This document shows, in pieces, positions 6,887-14,952 of a DNA stretch of 22,802 nucleotides. Numbering within the stretch: the first letter of the stretch is position 1; each line of letters opens with the position of its first letter. The DNA lies in the NCBI GenBank assembly GCA_900540935.1, contig UQHW01000032.1:1-22802 (forward strand), read 5' to 3'. The DNA comes from an uncultured Collinsella sp. Lineage in GTDB: Bacteria > Actinomycetota > Coriobacteriia > Coriobacteriales > Coriobacteriaceae. The position numbers were made by a program, and so were the translations under genes. The notes under the pieces were generated by a model, which was given only the letters and a program-made list of their open reading frames with translations, did not search any database and had not been told where the DNA came from.

Positions 6887-8485
6887 CTACTCCCACTCGA
6901 TCGTCGCGGGCGGCTTAGACGTGATGTCGTAGCACACGCGGTTGGCGCCGGGGACCTCAGCAACGATGCGGCCGGAGATGCGGGCCAGGACGTCGTAAGG
7001 CAGTTTGGCCCAGTCGGCGGTCATGGCATCGCTGGACTCGACGGCACGCAGGATGATCGGGCGCTGGTAGGTGCGCTCGTCACCCATAACGCCGACGGAC
7101 TTAATGTCGGGCAGAACCGCAAAATACTGCCAGCAGCTGTGCTCGGAGTTGCGCTCGCCGGTCTGCTCATACAGGCGCTGGTTGTAGGCGTCGAGCTCCT
7201 CGCGCACGATAGCGTCGGCGTTCTTGAGGATCTCGAGCTTCTCCTTGTCGACCGCGCCGATGATGCGGATGGCCAGACCCGGACCCGGGAAAGGCTGACG
7301 GAACACGATGTGACCCGGCAGGCCCAGCGCCAGACCAAGTGCACGGACCTCGTCCTTAAAGAAGTGATCGAGCGGCTCAATAAGGTCGAAGTGCACGCCC
7401 TCGGGGAACGGGATCAGGTTGTGATGGCTCTTGATGGTGGCCGTCTTGCCGCCCGTCTTGCGAGCGCCGGACTCGATGATGTCGGGGTAGATGGTGCCCT
7501 GAGCCAGGTACTTGACCGGCTTGCCATCGGTCTCGAGCTGCTGAGCAACCGCGAAGAACTCTTTCCAGAACTGCGTACCGATGATGCGGCGCTTCTCCTC
7601 GGGCTCGGTCACGCCGGCCAGAAGCTCGGCATAGCGGTCCTCGGCGTGGACGTGGATAAAGTCGACGTCAAACTGCTTGGTGAAGACCTCCTCCACCTGC
7701 TCGGGCTCGCCCTTGCGCAGCAGACCGTGGTTGATGAACACGCAGGTCATCTGCTTGCCCACGGCGCGAGCGCCCAGCGCAGCCACGACGGAGGAGTCGA
7801 CGCCACCGGACAGGGCCAGAATCACGCGGTCGTCGCCGACCTTCTCGCGGAACTCGGCCGTCATGGTCTCGACCAGGTTGTCCATACTCCAGTTGGGCTC
7901 CAGGCCGCAGATCTCAAACAGGAAGTTGCTCAGCAGCTGCTGACCATACTCGGAGTGCTTGACCTCGGGGTGGAACTGCGTGGTGAAAATCTTGCGCTCG
8001 ACGCACTCCATGGCAGCAACCGGGCACACGTCAGTGCTGGCGGTAACGGTAAAGCCCTCGGGCACCTCGGAAACGGCGTCGCGGTGGCTCATCCACACGG
8101 TCTGCTCCATGGGCGTGGAGTTAAAGAGCTTGGCGCCGGCCGTGCGCGTGATGGTGGCGCGGCCGTACTCGCCCACCTCGGAGTGGCCGACCTTGCCGCC
8201 GAGCGTCACGGCCGTGATCTGATGGCCGTAGCAGAAGCCCAGGACGGGAAGGCCCAGGTCAAAGATGGCGGGATCGATAGACGGAGCGTCCTCGGCATAC
8301 ACGGAAGCCGGACCGCCAGAAAGGATGAGCGCAGAGGCGTTCATCTCGCGAATCTCGTCGGCCGAGATGTCGCAGGGGACAATCTCGGAATACACGTTGA
8401 GGTCGCGGACGCGACGGGCAATGAGCTGACCGTACTGCGCACCAAAGTCGAGTACGAGGACCTTTGCGGAAGCCTTTTGATCCAT
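6887..8485 (-). CDS. guaA: GMP synthase (glutamine-hydrolysing)
   Basis: This enzyme converts XMP to GMP using glutamine and ATP. The 532-residue product starts at MDQKASAKVLVLDFGAQYGQLIARR, with AGAGGGGG upstream; an upstream ATG would only add a non-conserved tail. The class I glutaminase domain has nucleophile C85 in LGFCYGHQ and the H172/E174 pair in FHPEVKHSEYG. The ATP-pyrophosphatase loop LALSGGVDSSV is at 224-234, and the C-terminal dimerisation/XMP domain has PFPGPGLAIRIIG and ends TSKPPATIEWE. Length and motifs are fully standard. It is transcribed alone, away from ansA, with its own terminator. No guanine-type riboswitch is evident in the 267-bp divergent spacer. Confidence 0.98.
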   Translation of the reverse strand: MDQKASAKVLVLDFGAQYGQLIARRVRDLNVYSEIVPCDISADEIREMNASALILSGGPASVYAEDAPSIDPAIFDLGLPVLGFCYGHQITAVTLGGKVGHSEVGEYGRATITRTAGAKLFNSTPMEQTVWMSHRDAVSEVPEGFTVTASTDVCPVAAMECVERKIFTTQFHPEVKHSEYGQQLLSNFLFEICGLEPNWSMDNLVETMTAEFREKVGDDRVILALSGGVDSSVVAALGARAVGKQMTCVFINHGLLRKGEPEQVEEVFTKQFDVDFIHVHAEDRYAELLAGVTEPEEKRRIIGTQFWKEFFAVAQQLETDGKPVKYLAQGTIYPDIIESGARKTGGKTATIKSHHNLIPFPEGVHFDLIEPLDHFFKDEVRALGLALGLPGHIVFRQPFPGPGLAIRIIGAVDKEKLEILKNADAIVREELDAYNQRLYEQTGERNSEHSCWQYFAVLPDIKSVGVMGDERTYQRPIILRAVESSDAMTADWAKLPYDVLARISGRIVAEVPGANRVCYDITSKPPATIEWE

Positions 8486-8752
8486 GGTTCCCCCTCTTGT
8501 TGGCGGGGAGCCGGTGCCCACCCGCGTGAATGAACGAAAATAGCCTTCATAGTGTACACGTTATATGGGGTTTCTCGCCCCTCGCAGCCATCAGCGCACG
8601 GCAAACGCACGACCTAGGCCCTTATTTGACGGCAATTGAAGTGTTACCAAACGTTACAGATGATGTAATACGTTTGAACATTGGACGCCCTGTGCCACAA
8701 TACTGCCGAACGACTCCGCCTCTGCGGCGGCAAATACGATAGGAATACCAGC

Positions 8753-9766
8753 ATGAAGCGCATCCTTCTCATCGCCACGGGCGGCACCATCGCATCGACC
8801 GAGGACGGCAACGGCCTCTCCCCCGCCCTGACCGGTGAGGAGCTCGCCCAGAGCGTCCCCGAGATCTCGGGCCTCTGCGAGCTCGACGTGGTGCAGCCCA
8901 TGAACATCGACAGCACCAATATGCGCCCGAGCGACTGGATGCGTATCCGCGATGTCATCGTCGAAGGCTATGCCGATCACGACGGCTTCGTGATTCTGCA
9001 CGGCACCGACACCATGAGTTACACCGCGGCAGCACTTTCCTACCTGATTCAGGACAGCCCCAAGCCCATCGTGCTCACCGGCTCGCAAAAGCCCATGGGC
9101 AACCCCTTTACCGATGCCAAGCTCAATCTGTATCAGAGCCTGCTCTATGCGCTCGACGAGCATTCGCACGATGTGTCGATTGTGTTTGGCGGCGTCGCCA
9201 TTGCCGGCACGCGCGCCCGCAAGCAGCGCACCATGAGCTTTAACGCGTTCATCAGCGTCAACTATCCGCCCATCGCCTATATCCGCAACGACCGCATCGT
9301 GCGCAACGGGCTTCACGGCACGCATCAGGGCGAAAACCCGGTGCGTTTCTACGACAGCATCGATCCGCGCGTATTTGTACTCAAGCTTACGCCCGGCGTA
9401 AACCCGGGCATCCTCGACGCCCTTGCCAATAGCTACGATGCCGTGATTCTGGAGACCTTTGGCATTGGCGGTATTCCCGAGTTTGGCGAGTCGGGCGAGT
9501 CGTTCCAAGAGGCAATTTTCCGCTGGGTCGATTCGGGCCGCACCGTCGTTATGACCACGCAGGTCCCCGAAGAGGGCCTCGATCTGGGCGTTTATGAGGT
9601 CGGCCGAGCTTACGCCGATCATCCGGGTATTTTGCGCGGCGACGACATGACCACCGAGACGCTCGTGGCCAAGACCATGTGGGCACTCGGCCAGTCACGT
9701 GATGCGGACGAGATTCAGCGCCTGTTCTACAGCCAAGTCAACCACGACCGTATCCCGATGGCGTAA
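8753..9766 (+). CDS. ansA: Type I L-asparaginase
   Basis: The enzyme hydrolyses asparagine to aspartate and ammonia. The 337-residue product starts MKRILLIATGGTIAS, carrying active-site T12 in TGGTIAS. The second signature, LHGTDTMSYTAAALSY (82-97), contains the catalytic T85-D86 pair, and GSQKPM near 110-115 holds the conserved lysine region. No signal peptide is visible, so it should be the cytoplasmic AnsA type. ATG 8753 is chosen because the family motif begins right there, with AGGA about nine bases upstream; an in-frame ATG at 8681 would add 24 non-conserved residues. A TTGACG box at 8626-8631 in the divergent spacer may be part of its promoter, but no matching -10 is clear. Confidence 0.95.
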   Translation: MKRILLIATGGTIASTEDGNGLSPALTGEELAQSVPEISGLCELDVVQPMNIDSTNMRPSDWMRIRDVIVEGYADHDGFVILHGTDTMSYTAAALSYLIQDSPKPIVLTGSQKPMGNPFTDAKLNLYQSLLYALDEHSHDVSIVFGGVAIAGTRARKQRTMSFNAFISVNYPPIAYIRNDRIVRNGLHGTHQGENPVRFYDSIDPRVFVLKLTPGVNPGILDALANSYDAVILETFGIGGIPEFGESGESFQEAIFRWVDSGRTVVMTTQVPEEGLDLGVYEVGRAYADHPGILRGDDMTTETLVAKTMWALGQSRDADEIQRLFYSQVNHDRIPMA

Positions 9767-10087
9767 TCCCTAAGGCAGTTCCGCTTATCGCAGCCCCAAA
9801 CGACAGGTGGTCCCCCTCGGGCCGTGCAAAAAACGGAGTATTCTGCAGTTTCTCCGCCGGAGGCATAGAATCAGCCGATTGTTAGACGAACTTTTAGTAC
9901 GAAGGAGCCGTCTAGTAAATATTTATTCCACATTTTTATTTAGCGTGTGGATTAACTACTGCCAAAAAAGCAAAGCCAGCCGTCCGAGCTACCATCTACG
10001 GCTGAACAGGTGCTGAATACTCGCGATTTTGCACATCGCAACCAGGGGGACCCGTCCAAAGAGCGTCAAATACAGCGGAGGAACGCC
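9767..10087. other. Intergenic region with AT-rich core and hairpins, no gene seen
   Basis: No convincing coding region is present. The middle (about 9880-9980) is much more AT-rich than its surroundings. TAGACG (9883-9888) pairs with CGTCTA (9909-9914), and AGCCGT (9978-9983) pairs with ACGGCT (9998-10003). TGCA repeats bracket AAAAACGGAGTATTC near 9825-9850, which may be a dispersed motif. No clear terminator for ansA was found. Confidence 0.5.
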
Positions 10088-10306
10088 CTATTCAATACCC
10101 TCGAGAAGCTCTGACACCGTCATGCCGAGTGCGGGCGCGATCTTAAATAGAACCTTGAGCGTGAAATTTGCCGTTCCATCTTCGATTCGGTCGAGGTAGG
10201 GTCGGCTGATTCCTGTCGCCACACAAAAATCAACCTTGGAGATACCAAGGTCCCTGCGTGTCTCTTCGACCCGCCTGCCAAGAATCTGTTTCTCACGTTC
10301 GTCCAT
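10088..10306 (-). CDS. XRE-family helix-turn-helix regulator
   Basis: The 72-residue protein is a single Cro/C1-type HTH domain. LGRRVEETRRDLGISKVDFCVATGISRPYLDRIEDGTANFTLKVLFKIAPALGMTVSELLEGIE shows the usual order: helix 1, turn with GISK, recognition helix after SRPYLDRIE, then the LG-MTVSELL ending. There is no second domain, so it is likely a small autoregulator like those of antitoxin or prophage switches. It is divergent from the HAD-like gene over a perfect 24-bp palindrome, its probable operator. A good ribosome binding site is not seen before ATG 10306, so the mRNA may be leaderless or start elsewhere. Confidence 0.85.
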   Translation of the reverse strand: MDEREKQILGRRVEETRRDLGISKVDFCVATGISRPYLDRIEDGTANFTLKVLFKIAPALGMTVSELLEGIE

Positions 10307-10316
10307 GCAGCCGAGT

Positions 10317-10359
10317 TTGAAATGGAGCCGAACATAAACGTAAACTATAGTTTACGTTT
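10317..10359. promoter_or_regulatory. Shared promoter/operator with perfect 24-bp palindrome
   Basis: Positions 10336-10347 are the exact reverse complement of 10348-10359 (AAACGTAAACTA and TAGTTTACGTTT). On the plus strand TTGAAA (10317-10322) and TAAACT (10341-10346) form a promoter with an 18-bp spacer for the downstream gene, so the palindrome covers its -10 box. A regulator bound here would block that gene and probably its own promoter. The XRE protein encoded next to it is the obvious candidate. Confidence 0.7.
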
Positions 10360-10382
10360 TTCCGAATACACAGGAGTTTTCT

Positions 10383-10772
10383 ATGTCGGGTTCTTCGGTC
10401 CGCATGTACCGAACCACGCTTCGCACAAACAGCGCACCGCCCAAGCTCGTCATCGTTGAAGCTGAATGTCTTTCGCCCGATGAGCGCACGGCATTTGCAT
10501 TGCTATCAAGTCGCGTCGCCGCCGTTCTGGTCCCTTGCCCGGCGCAAGGCGAACTTGCCATCCAATGCCAAACGCATAGCTGCTCGCTCAATCAGGCTGC
10601 CGTAATCGCAACCAGCCAACGCGGCCTGCCCCTTCTTTTAGAAGCCGGTACCGCGCTCACCCTTCGCGGCACCGGATACGAAAACGAGGCCGCCGCCGAC
10701 ATGGTCTTTAAACCACGATCGAGCGGCGGCCTCGCAGCAGCCATTGAATATGCGTGCAGGCTCGTTGCCTAA
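10383..10772 (+). CDS. Small protein resembling the C-terminal part of a HAD-IIB/Cof-type protein
   Basis: The 129-residue protein lies behind AGGAG with a 7-base spacing. The last 50 residues (LPLLLEAGTALTLRGTGYENEAAADMVFKPRSSGGLAAAIEYA) follow the end of Cof-type phosphatases, where a D-ML-AAG-VAM-NA-E--AADYV--sn-eDGVA-AI pattern is usual. Here the metal-binding GDGxND and the N-terminal DxDGT nucleophile are absent, so phosphatase activity is not expected. The first 75 residues, KLVIVEAECLSPDERTAFALL onward, are not recognised. No membrane span or signal peptide is present. It is under the palindromic operator shared with the XRE gene and could be a sensing partner, but that is inference. 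Confidence 0.5.
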   Translation: MSGSSVRMYRTTLRTNSAPPKLVIVEAECLSPDERTAFALLSSRVAAVLVPCPAQGELAIQCQTHSCSLNQAAVIATSQRGLPLLLEAGTALTLRGTGYENEAAADMVFKPRSSGGLAAAIEYACRLVA

Positions 10773-10781
10773 AAGGACAAG

Positions 10782-11165
10782 CTAGAAACCAAGGCCAAAG
10801 CCCGTTCCGGTAATCGCCGAGTACATAAAGTAAACGTTAACCACGTTGAGGAACACACCCGTGATGCAACCGTTGCGCAGGTAGCGTTCGCACACGATGC
10901 GCGCCATGGCGGCGGAGTCATCATTGTTTTTAGCCTGGCGTCCTGCCGTAAAGTACGTCGCCACGCTCAGCAGCAGGTTGAGCACCGGCAGCGCCAGCAA
11001 CTCGTAGCTCTTGCCCCAGCGCGTCGCCTCGCCGGCGGCATTAAACTTTGTTGCCACCTCGGGACCAATGTTGGGGATAACACACGCTGCGACCACCAGC
11101 GGAATCACCGCAAGTACGAGCAGCGCAATACCCATGTAACCAGCTTTTTTGCCATATTTAAACAT
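10782..11165 (-). CDS. DUF1648-like small membrane protein
   Basis: The 127-residue protein has a membrane span near 10-32, a loop, a span near 55-73, and a further hydrophobic stretch near 98-118. IPNIGPEVATKFNAAGEATRWGKSYELLALPVLNLLLSV matches the DUF1648 pattern: lP at the membrane, ip-H-f-a-G, s-K, then a second span with P. DUF1648 often forms the N-terminal part of SdpI-type immunity proteins, but the rest of SdpI is absent here. It lies 11 bases after the ychF stop on the same strand with AAGGA upstream, so it may be co-transcribed. Function unknown. Confidence 0.6.
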   Translation of the reverse strand: MFKYGKKAGYMGIALLVLAVIPLVVAACVIPNIGPEVATKFNAAGEATRWGKSYELLALPVLNLLLSVATYFTAGRQAKNNDDSAAMARIVCERYLRNGCITGVFLNVVNVYFMYSAITGTGFGLGF

Positions 11166-11176
11166 ATGCGTCGTCC

Positions 11177-12253
11177 TTACACGTTAAAGCGGAAGTGCAC
11201 GACGTCGCCATCGGCCATGACATAGTCCTTGCCCTCGATACGCAGCTTGCCGGCGGCCTTGGCGCCCTGCTCGCCACCGAGCTCGATGTAGTCGTCGTAG
11301 CCAATGACCTCGGCCTTAATAAAGCCGCGCTCAAAGTCGGTGTGAATGACGCCGGCGGCCTGCGGGGCGGTCGCGCCCTGACGCACCGTCCAGGCCTTGA
11401 CCTCCATCTCGCCAGCCGTAAAGAACGACTGCAGGCCAAGCAGCTTGTAGGCTGCCTGCGCGAGCACGTCCAGACCGGGCTGCTCCAGGCCCAGGCTCTC
11501 CAGGTAGTCGGCGGCGTCCTCGGGATCGAGCTCGGAAAGCTCGGCCTCGATCTTGGCGCAGATGGGCAGTGGCTTGACACCATCGATGGGCGCCAGGTCG
11601 TCGTTGAGCATATCCTCGTCCACGTTGGCCACATACAGGATGGGCTTCATGGTGAGCAGGAACAGGCCCTTGGCGGCGGCACGCTCCTCGTCGGTCATCT
11701 CCATGGATGCAGCGCGCTTGCCCTCGTTGAGCCAGGCAAGCAGGCGCTTGGCGACCTCAAACTTGGGCATGAGCTCCTTGTCGCGCTTGGCCTCCTTCTC
11801 GAGCTTGGGCAGCTGCTTCTCGAGCGTGCCCATGTCGGCCAGGATGAGCTCGGTCATGATAGTGTCGGCATCGCCGGCGGGATCGACGAACTCGCCGGTG
11901 CGACCCACCTCGCGCATAACGTTGGGGTCCTTAAAGTAGCGCACGACCTCGCAGATGGCGTCGGTCTCGCGAATGTTGGCCAGGAACTGGTTGCCCAGGC
12001 CCTCGCCCTCGTTGGCGCCCTTCACCAGGCCGGCAATGTCGACAAACTCGACGGTCGCGGGCACAATGCGGCCCGGGTTGACGATGTCGGCGAGCTTTTG
12101 CAGACGGCTATCGGGCACGTCGACGATACCCACGTTGGGGTCGATCGTGGCAAACGGATAGTTGGCGGCAAGACCGGTCTTTTTGGTAAGCGCGGTGAAC
12201 AGCGTCGACTTGCCTACGTTGGGCAGGCCCACGATACCGATGGAAAGGGACAC
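11177..12253 (-). CDS. ychF: Redox-regulated ribosome-associated ATPase YchF (Obg family)
   Basis: YchF/OLA1 proteins are cytoplasmic ATPases of the Obg group that bind ribosomes and act in stress responses. The 358-residue product starts at GTG 12253 (MSLSIGIVGLPNVGKSTLF), where AAAGGAG lies six to seven bases upstream; longer in-frame starts add non-conserved residues. The G1 P-loop is GLPNVGKS (9-16), switch II is DIAGLVKGANEGEGLGNQFL, a coiled-coil insert follows in the middle, and the TGS domain ends DYVMADGDVVHFRFNV. The usual length is about 363. A -10-like TATACT at 12296-12291 gives it a likely own promoter. Confidence 0.96.
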   Translation of the reverse strand: MSLSIGIVGLPNVGKSTLFTALTKKTGLAANYPFATIDPNVGIVDVPDSRLQKLADIVNPGRIVPATVEFVDIAGLVKGANEGEGLGNQFLANIRETDAICEVVRYFKDPNVMREVGRTGEFVDPAGDADTIMTELILADMGTLEKQLPKLEKEAKRDKELMPKFEVAKRLLAWLNEGKRAASMEMTDEERAAAKGLFLLTMKPILYVANVDEDMLNDDLAPIDGVKPLPICAKIEAELSELDPEDAADYLESLGLEQPGLDVLAQAAYKLLGLQSFFTAGEMEVKAWTVRQGATAPQAAGVIHTDFERGFIKAEVIGYDDYIELGGEQGAKAAGKLRIEGKDYVMADGDVVHFRFNV

Positions 12254-12290
12254 GACAGCTCCTTTTGGTACAAGCATTTCAAACTGCATA

Positions 12291-12320
12291 AGTATAGCGC
12301 CGCCGCGGCATCTGGGCGAA
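12291..12320 (-). promoter_or_regulatory. Probable ychF promoter
   Basis: On the minus strand TATACT (12296-12291) lies 37 bases before the GTG start, preceded at 18 bp by a weak TTCGCC. A GCCGCCG/CGGCGGC stem (12299-12305 with 12332-12338) overlaps this region. The -10 box is good and the -35 weak, so the call is tentative. Confidence 0.4.
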
Positions 12321-12367
12321 CCCGGACGCCACGGCGGCACGAATGAAGCAGAGATAGGGGTCGCTGA

Positions 12368-13621
12368 CTAGTCCGCGAGTTTCTCCACCTGATCGAGCAT
12401 CTTGTCGAGCTTGGCCTTTGCCTCGGCCTTGACCTTCTGGGCTTCTTCGTGGGCCTTCGCCTTCTGGGCGGCCTTTTCCTCGGCCTCGGGATCGACGACG
12501 ACCAGGTTGGATGCATCATGTTCAACCAGCTTAAGCGCATGCTCGGGGCACGCCTTGACGCAGGCTCCGCAGCCTAGGCAATACGTGGACTCCAGTGCAA
12601 AGCGACCGCTTCCCACCAGATCGCAGGCAAACGTGGGGCACACGTTGACGCACTCGCCACACGACGTGCACTTGTCAAAATCGCATTCCGGCGTGCTCAC
12701 CTGCATGTTCTGGGCAAGCTCGGGGTGGTTTTGCAACGTCGAGAGCACCAGTTGGCGCCCGTGCGTGAGTGAACGGCGACGCTTGGTCGTCGTGGTGCCG
12801 CACATGGTATTGAGCGTGCGCTCCAGCTGGGTAATCTGGTGGCGGTGGGCTTTGAGCTTCTGCGTCACCGAGGCCAGCGCCGCCGTTGCCGGGTTGAGCT
12901 TGGTCACGGTAAGGCCCGTGGTGCGGGCAATCTTATCCATGTACTCCTTGCGCTCGTACTCGCGGCGCTTATGACATTTGAGGCTCTTGGGGTCGACCTC
13001 CAGGCCCATGCCCGTACCGGCCCACTCCTCGGCGGTAGCGATTGCCTCGCCCAGAATGTCCTCACCGCCGGTGTTGCGGCATTTATCGCACACGCCCAAC
13101 GGCAGGTACACACTCACGTTGGGATAGTCCGCCAGTACCGAGAACCAGGTCTCGGCCGTAACATCGCCCACGCAGGCGACGACGACCTCGTTTTCGCGCG
13201 GCATGCGCTTGAGGGCGCGCGTGCAGGTGACGTAGGCGGTCTCGTGGCTCGTAGCAGCAGAGACGATATCGTCATACAGGTTTTTGGGCGCCAGGCGCGG
13301 CGAGATGATCGCCTCGGTCGGACAGGCAGCGGCGCACAGGCCGCACTTGCGACAGGAGTCAAGGATCTCAATGGCGTCTTCCTCGACCTCGATAGCGTTG
13401 ACCGGACACACGTCCATGCACGCGGTGCAGCCGCTCTTTTCGTTTTTGCAGGTCAGGCACGGAATGGTGTTGCCGCGCGGGCGCTCCTTGTAGTCGGCAG
13501 GATTCCACTGCGGCGCCGACGGATCGAGTGCATCGGTCACGCCGCCAAGCGGGTTTTTAAGAAAGTCGAAACCCTTGCTGATCTCAATAATGTCATCAAA
13601 CAGATCGTGTTCCTGCGCCAT
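12368..13621 (-). CDS. 4Fe-4S ferredoxin-type protein with four Fe-S motifs
   Basis: The 417-residue cytoplasmic protein starts at ATG 13621 behind AGGGAGGGG; an ATG 30 bases upstream is less likely. Two clusters at the N-terminus use CLTCKNEKSGCTACMDVCP (C55-C72, with an unusual six-residue gap) and CRKCGLCAAACP (C90-C100). Two more at the C-terminus use CTSCGECVNVCP (C318-C328) and CLGCGACVKACP (C348-C358). Between them lie further cysteines (C133, C150, C178, C181, C216) in a domain with CVGDVTAETWFSVLADYPNVSVYLPLGVCDKC, and a helical stretch near 250-300. The end is a charged Ala/Glu/Lys helix. It resembles electron-transfer proteins of anaerobes, but its partner is unknown. Confidence 0.8.
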   Translation of the reverse strand: MAQEHDLFDDIIEISKGFDFLKNPLGGVTDALDPSAPQWNPADYKERPRGNTIPCLTCKNEKSGCTACMDVCPVNAIEVEEDAIEILDSCRKCGLCAAACPTEAIISPRLAPKNLYDDIVSAATSHETAYVTCTRALKRMPRENEVVVACVGDVTAETWFSVLADYPNVSVYLPLGVCDKCRNTGGEDILGEAIATAEEWAGTGMGLEVDPKSLKCHKRREYERKEYMDKIARTTGLTVTKLNPATAALASVTQKLKAHRHQITQLERTLNTMCGTTTTKRRRSLTHGRQLVLSTLQNHPELAQNMQVSTPECDFDKCTSCGECVNVCPTFACDLVGSGRFALESTYCLGCGACVKACPEHALKLVEHDASNLVVVDPEAEEKAAQKAKAHEEAQKVKAEAKAKLDKMLDQVEKLAD

Positions 13622-13771
13622 GCGCGGCCCCTCCCTGAGCAGTGCAAACAAGCAAGAGATAATGATACGCTATCGGTCCACACCTCGGGCAAATTACACG
13701 CGGTGCACCTTGAGGGAAATAACCCATAGCCTATCGCCGCCTCGATTGCACAAGGTCAATCAAGTGCCAAG

Positions 13772-14839
13772 CTATGCCTCGCACATGAGCTGCACAAGCT
13801 TTTGTTTGGTCACTTTTGTCTGCTCGTTGGCCATATTGCGTTCGTTTCTAAAGGCCGCATCCGCAACGCTCATCAGGTCGGCATCGGTAATCTCACCAAG
13901 CCCCAGCTCCTCAAGCGTCGTCGGCAGACCGACGCGCTGGCAAAACTCGAGCACTTGATTAAGCTCGGACGCACGCTCCAGGCGCAGCTGTACCACCAGA
14001 CCAAACGCTACGGCCTCGCCGTGCATGGCCTTGCACTCGGGCAAAATCGTCAGGCCGTTGGCAATGGCATGAGCGAGCGCTAGGCCGCCACTCTCAAAGC
14101 CAACACCCGAAAGCAGAATATTGCACTCGATCAGGCGCTCAACCGCTGGCGATGTACGACCCTTTTTGAGATCGCGCTTGGCAGCGACGCCGCACTCCAT
14201 GAGCGTGTCATAACAGGCACGAGCCGCAACCAGGGCCAAGTGACCCGGCGTGCCACCGTGCTCGTTGGCGCCGTGCGCCGCGGCGCACGAACGCGCCTCG
14301 AAGTACGTTGCCAGCGCATCGCCCATACCAGCGACCGTCATACGCAGCGGGGCCGCCGCGACCACGTTGGTATCGACCACGACCAGGTCTGGATTCTTCT
14401 CGAGCATCAGGTAGCGGTCGAACGACCCATCCTCGTGATACAGCACCGAAATCGCGCTGCACGGACCGTCCATCGAAGCCGCCGTGGGGCATACGCACAA
14501 CGGCAGCTCGGCATAAAACGCAACAGCTTTTGCGATATCGAGCATCTTGCCGCCGCCAATACCCACCACCATGTCGCAATACTCAGCCCGGGCTTCCTTA
14601 GCCATTTCGACAACGGCCTCTTCCGTACACGGACCGTTGTAAATCTTAAAGAACGGCTCGCTTAGATCTTCATCCAGAAATCCATCGACAATCTGCCTGC
14701 ACAGCCGATCCTCGGTGCCCTGGTCAAACAAGACATAGGCAGCGCAGCCCAACCATGACAAATACTTGCCCTGACGCGAGAGCTCACCCGGCCCCTGAAC
14801 ATATCGTCCGGGACCGCCATAAACCATGGGAAGCGCCAT
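13772..14839 (-). CDS. Glycerol dehydrogenase paralogue 1 (GldA family)
   Basis: A 355-residue member of the iron-containing alcohol dehydrogenase superfamily, GldA branch, which oxidises glycerol or related polyols with NAD. The nucleotide loop GIGGGKMLDIAK (93-104) is intact, as are the predicted metal ligands D174 (GMGDALATYFEA), H257 (LAHAIANGL) and H273 (AMHGEAVAFG). It is clearly related to the next gene upstream but diverged: SMDGPCSAISVLY replaces STDAPCSALSVLY, and the N-terminal third has changed most, so its substrate may differ. The ribosome binding site is weak. Its leader contains a REP-like hairpin, and a terminator separates it from the second copy, so it has its own transcript. 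Function beyond the family is uncertain. Confidence 0.85.
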   Translation of the reverse strand: MALPMVYGGPGRYVQGPGELSRQGKYLSWLGCAAYVLFDQGTEDRLCRQIVDGFLDEDLSEPFFKIYNGPCTEEAVVEMAKEARAEYCDMVVGIGGGKMLDIAKAVAFYAELPLCVCPTAASMDGPCSAISVLYHEDGSFDRYLMLEKNPDLVVVDTNVVAAAPLRMTVAGMGDALATYFEARSCAAAHGANEHGGTPGHLALVAARACYDTLMECGVAAKRDLKKGRTSPAVERLIECNILLSGVGFESGGLALAHAIANGLTILPECKAMHGEAVAFGLVVQLRLERASELNQVLEFCQRVGLPTTLEELGLGEITDADLMSVADAAFRNERNMANEQTKVTKQKLVQLMCEA

Positions 14840-14870
14840 ACGAGAATCCGCCCTTTCATCAACAACAATT

Positions 14871-14899
14871 GGTGCAAAGCAACCTGACCCCTTTGCACC
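14871..14899. repeat. REP-like hairpin with GGGGTCAGGT core
   Basis: GGTGCAAAG (14871-14879) pairs exactly with CTTTGCACC (14891-14899) around an 11-nt loop. On the minus strand the sequence contains GGGGTCAGGT, a core seen in many REP-type repeats mobilised by single-copy Y1 (RAYT) transposases. It lies in the leader of the minus-strand dehydrogenase gene. No transposase is in the window; the REP assignment comes from recalled family pattern. Confidence 0.5.
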
Positions 14900-14907
14900 A
14901 TAGCAAA

Positions 14908-14940
14908 AAGGGGCAAAGCCATCTGCCGGCTTTGCCCCTT
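14908..14940 (-). terminator. Terminator of the second glycerol dehydrogenase gene
   Basis: AAGGGGCAAAGCC (14908-14920) pairs perfectly over 13 bp with 14928-14940, 7-nt loop. On the minus strand the stem runs into a T-run. It lies just past the stop at 14953 and separates the two glycerol dehydrogenase genes. Confidence 0.88.
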
Positions 14941-14952
14941 CCTTAGCTTGAT

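Noticed and set aside
7139..8533. Long open frame on the plus strand opposite guaA
   Set aside because: It is an antisense shadow of a fully conserved guaA in GC-rich sequence, with no ribosome binding site and no recognisable domain.
8486..8752. Guanine or PreQ1-type riboswitch upstream of guaA
   Set aside because: No paired three-stem junction or conserved core could be recognised on the minus strand in the 267-bp spacer.
9807..10016. 69-residue open frame after ansA
   Set aside because: It has no ribosome binding site, an Arg-rich composition with no domain, and crosses an AT-rich hairpin region; it looks non-coding.
11195..12346. Long open frame on the plus strand opposite ychF
   Set aside because: It mirrors ychF codons, is rich in His, Gly and Leu without motifs, and the minus strand encodes an intact YchF.
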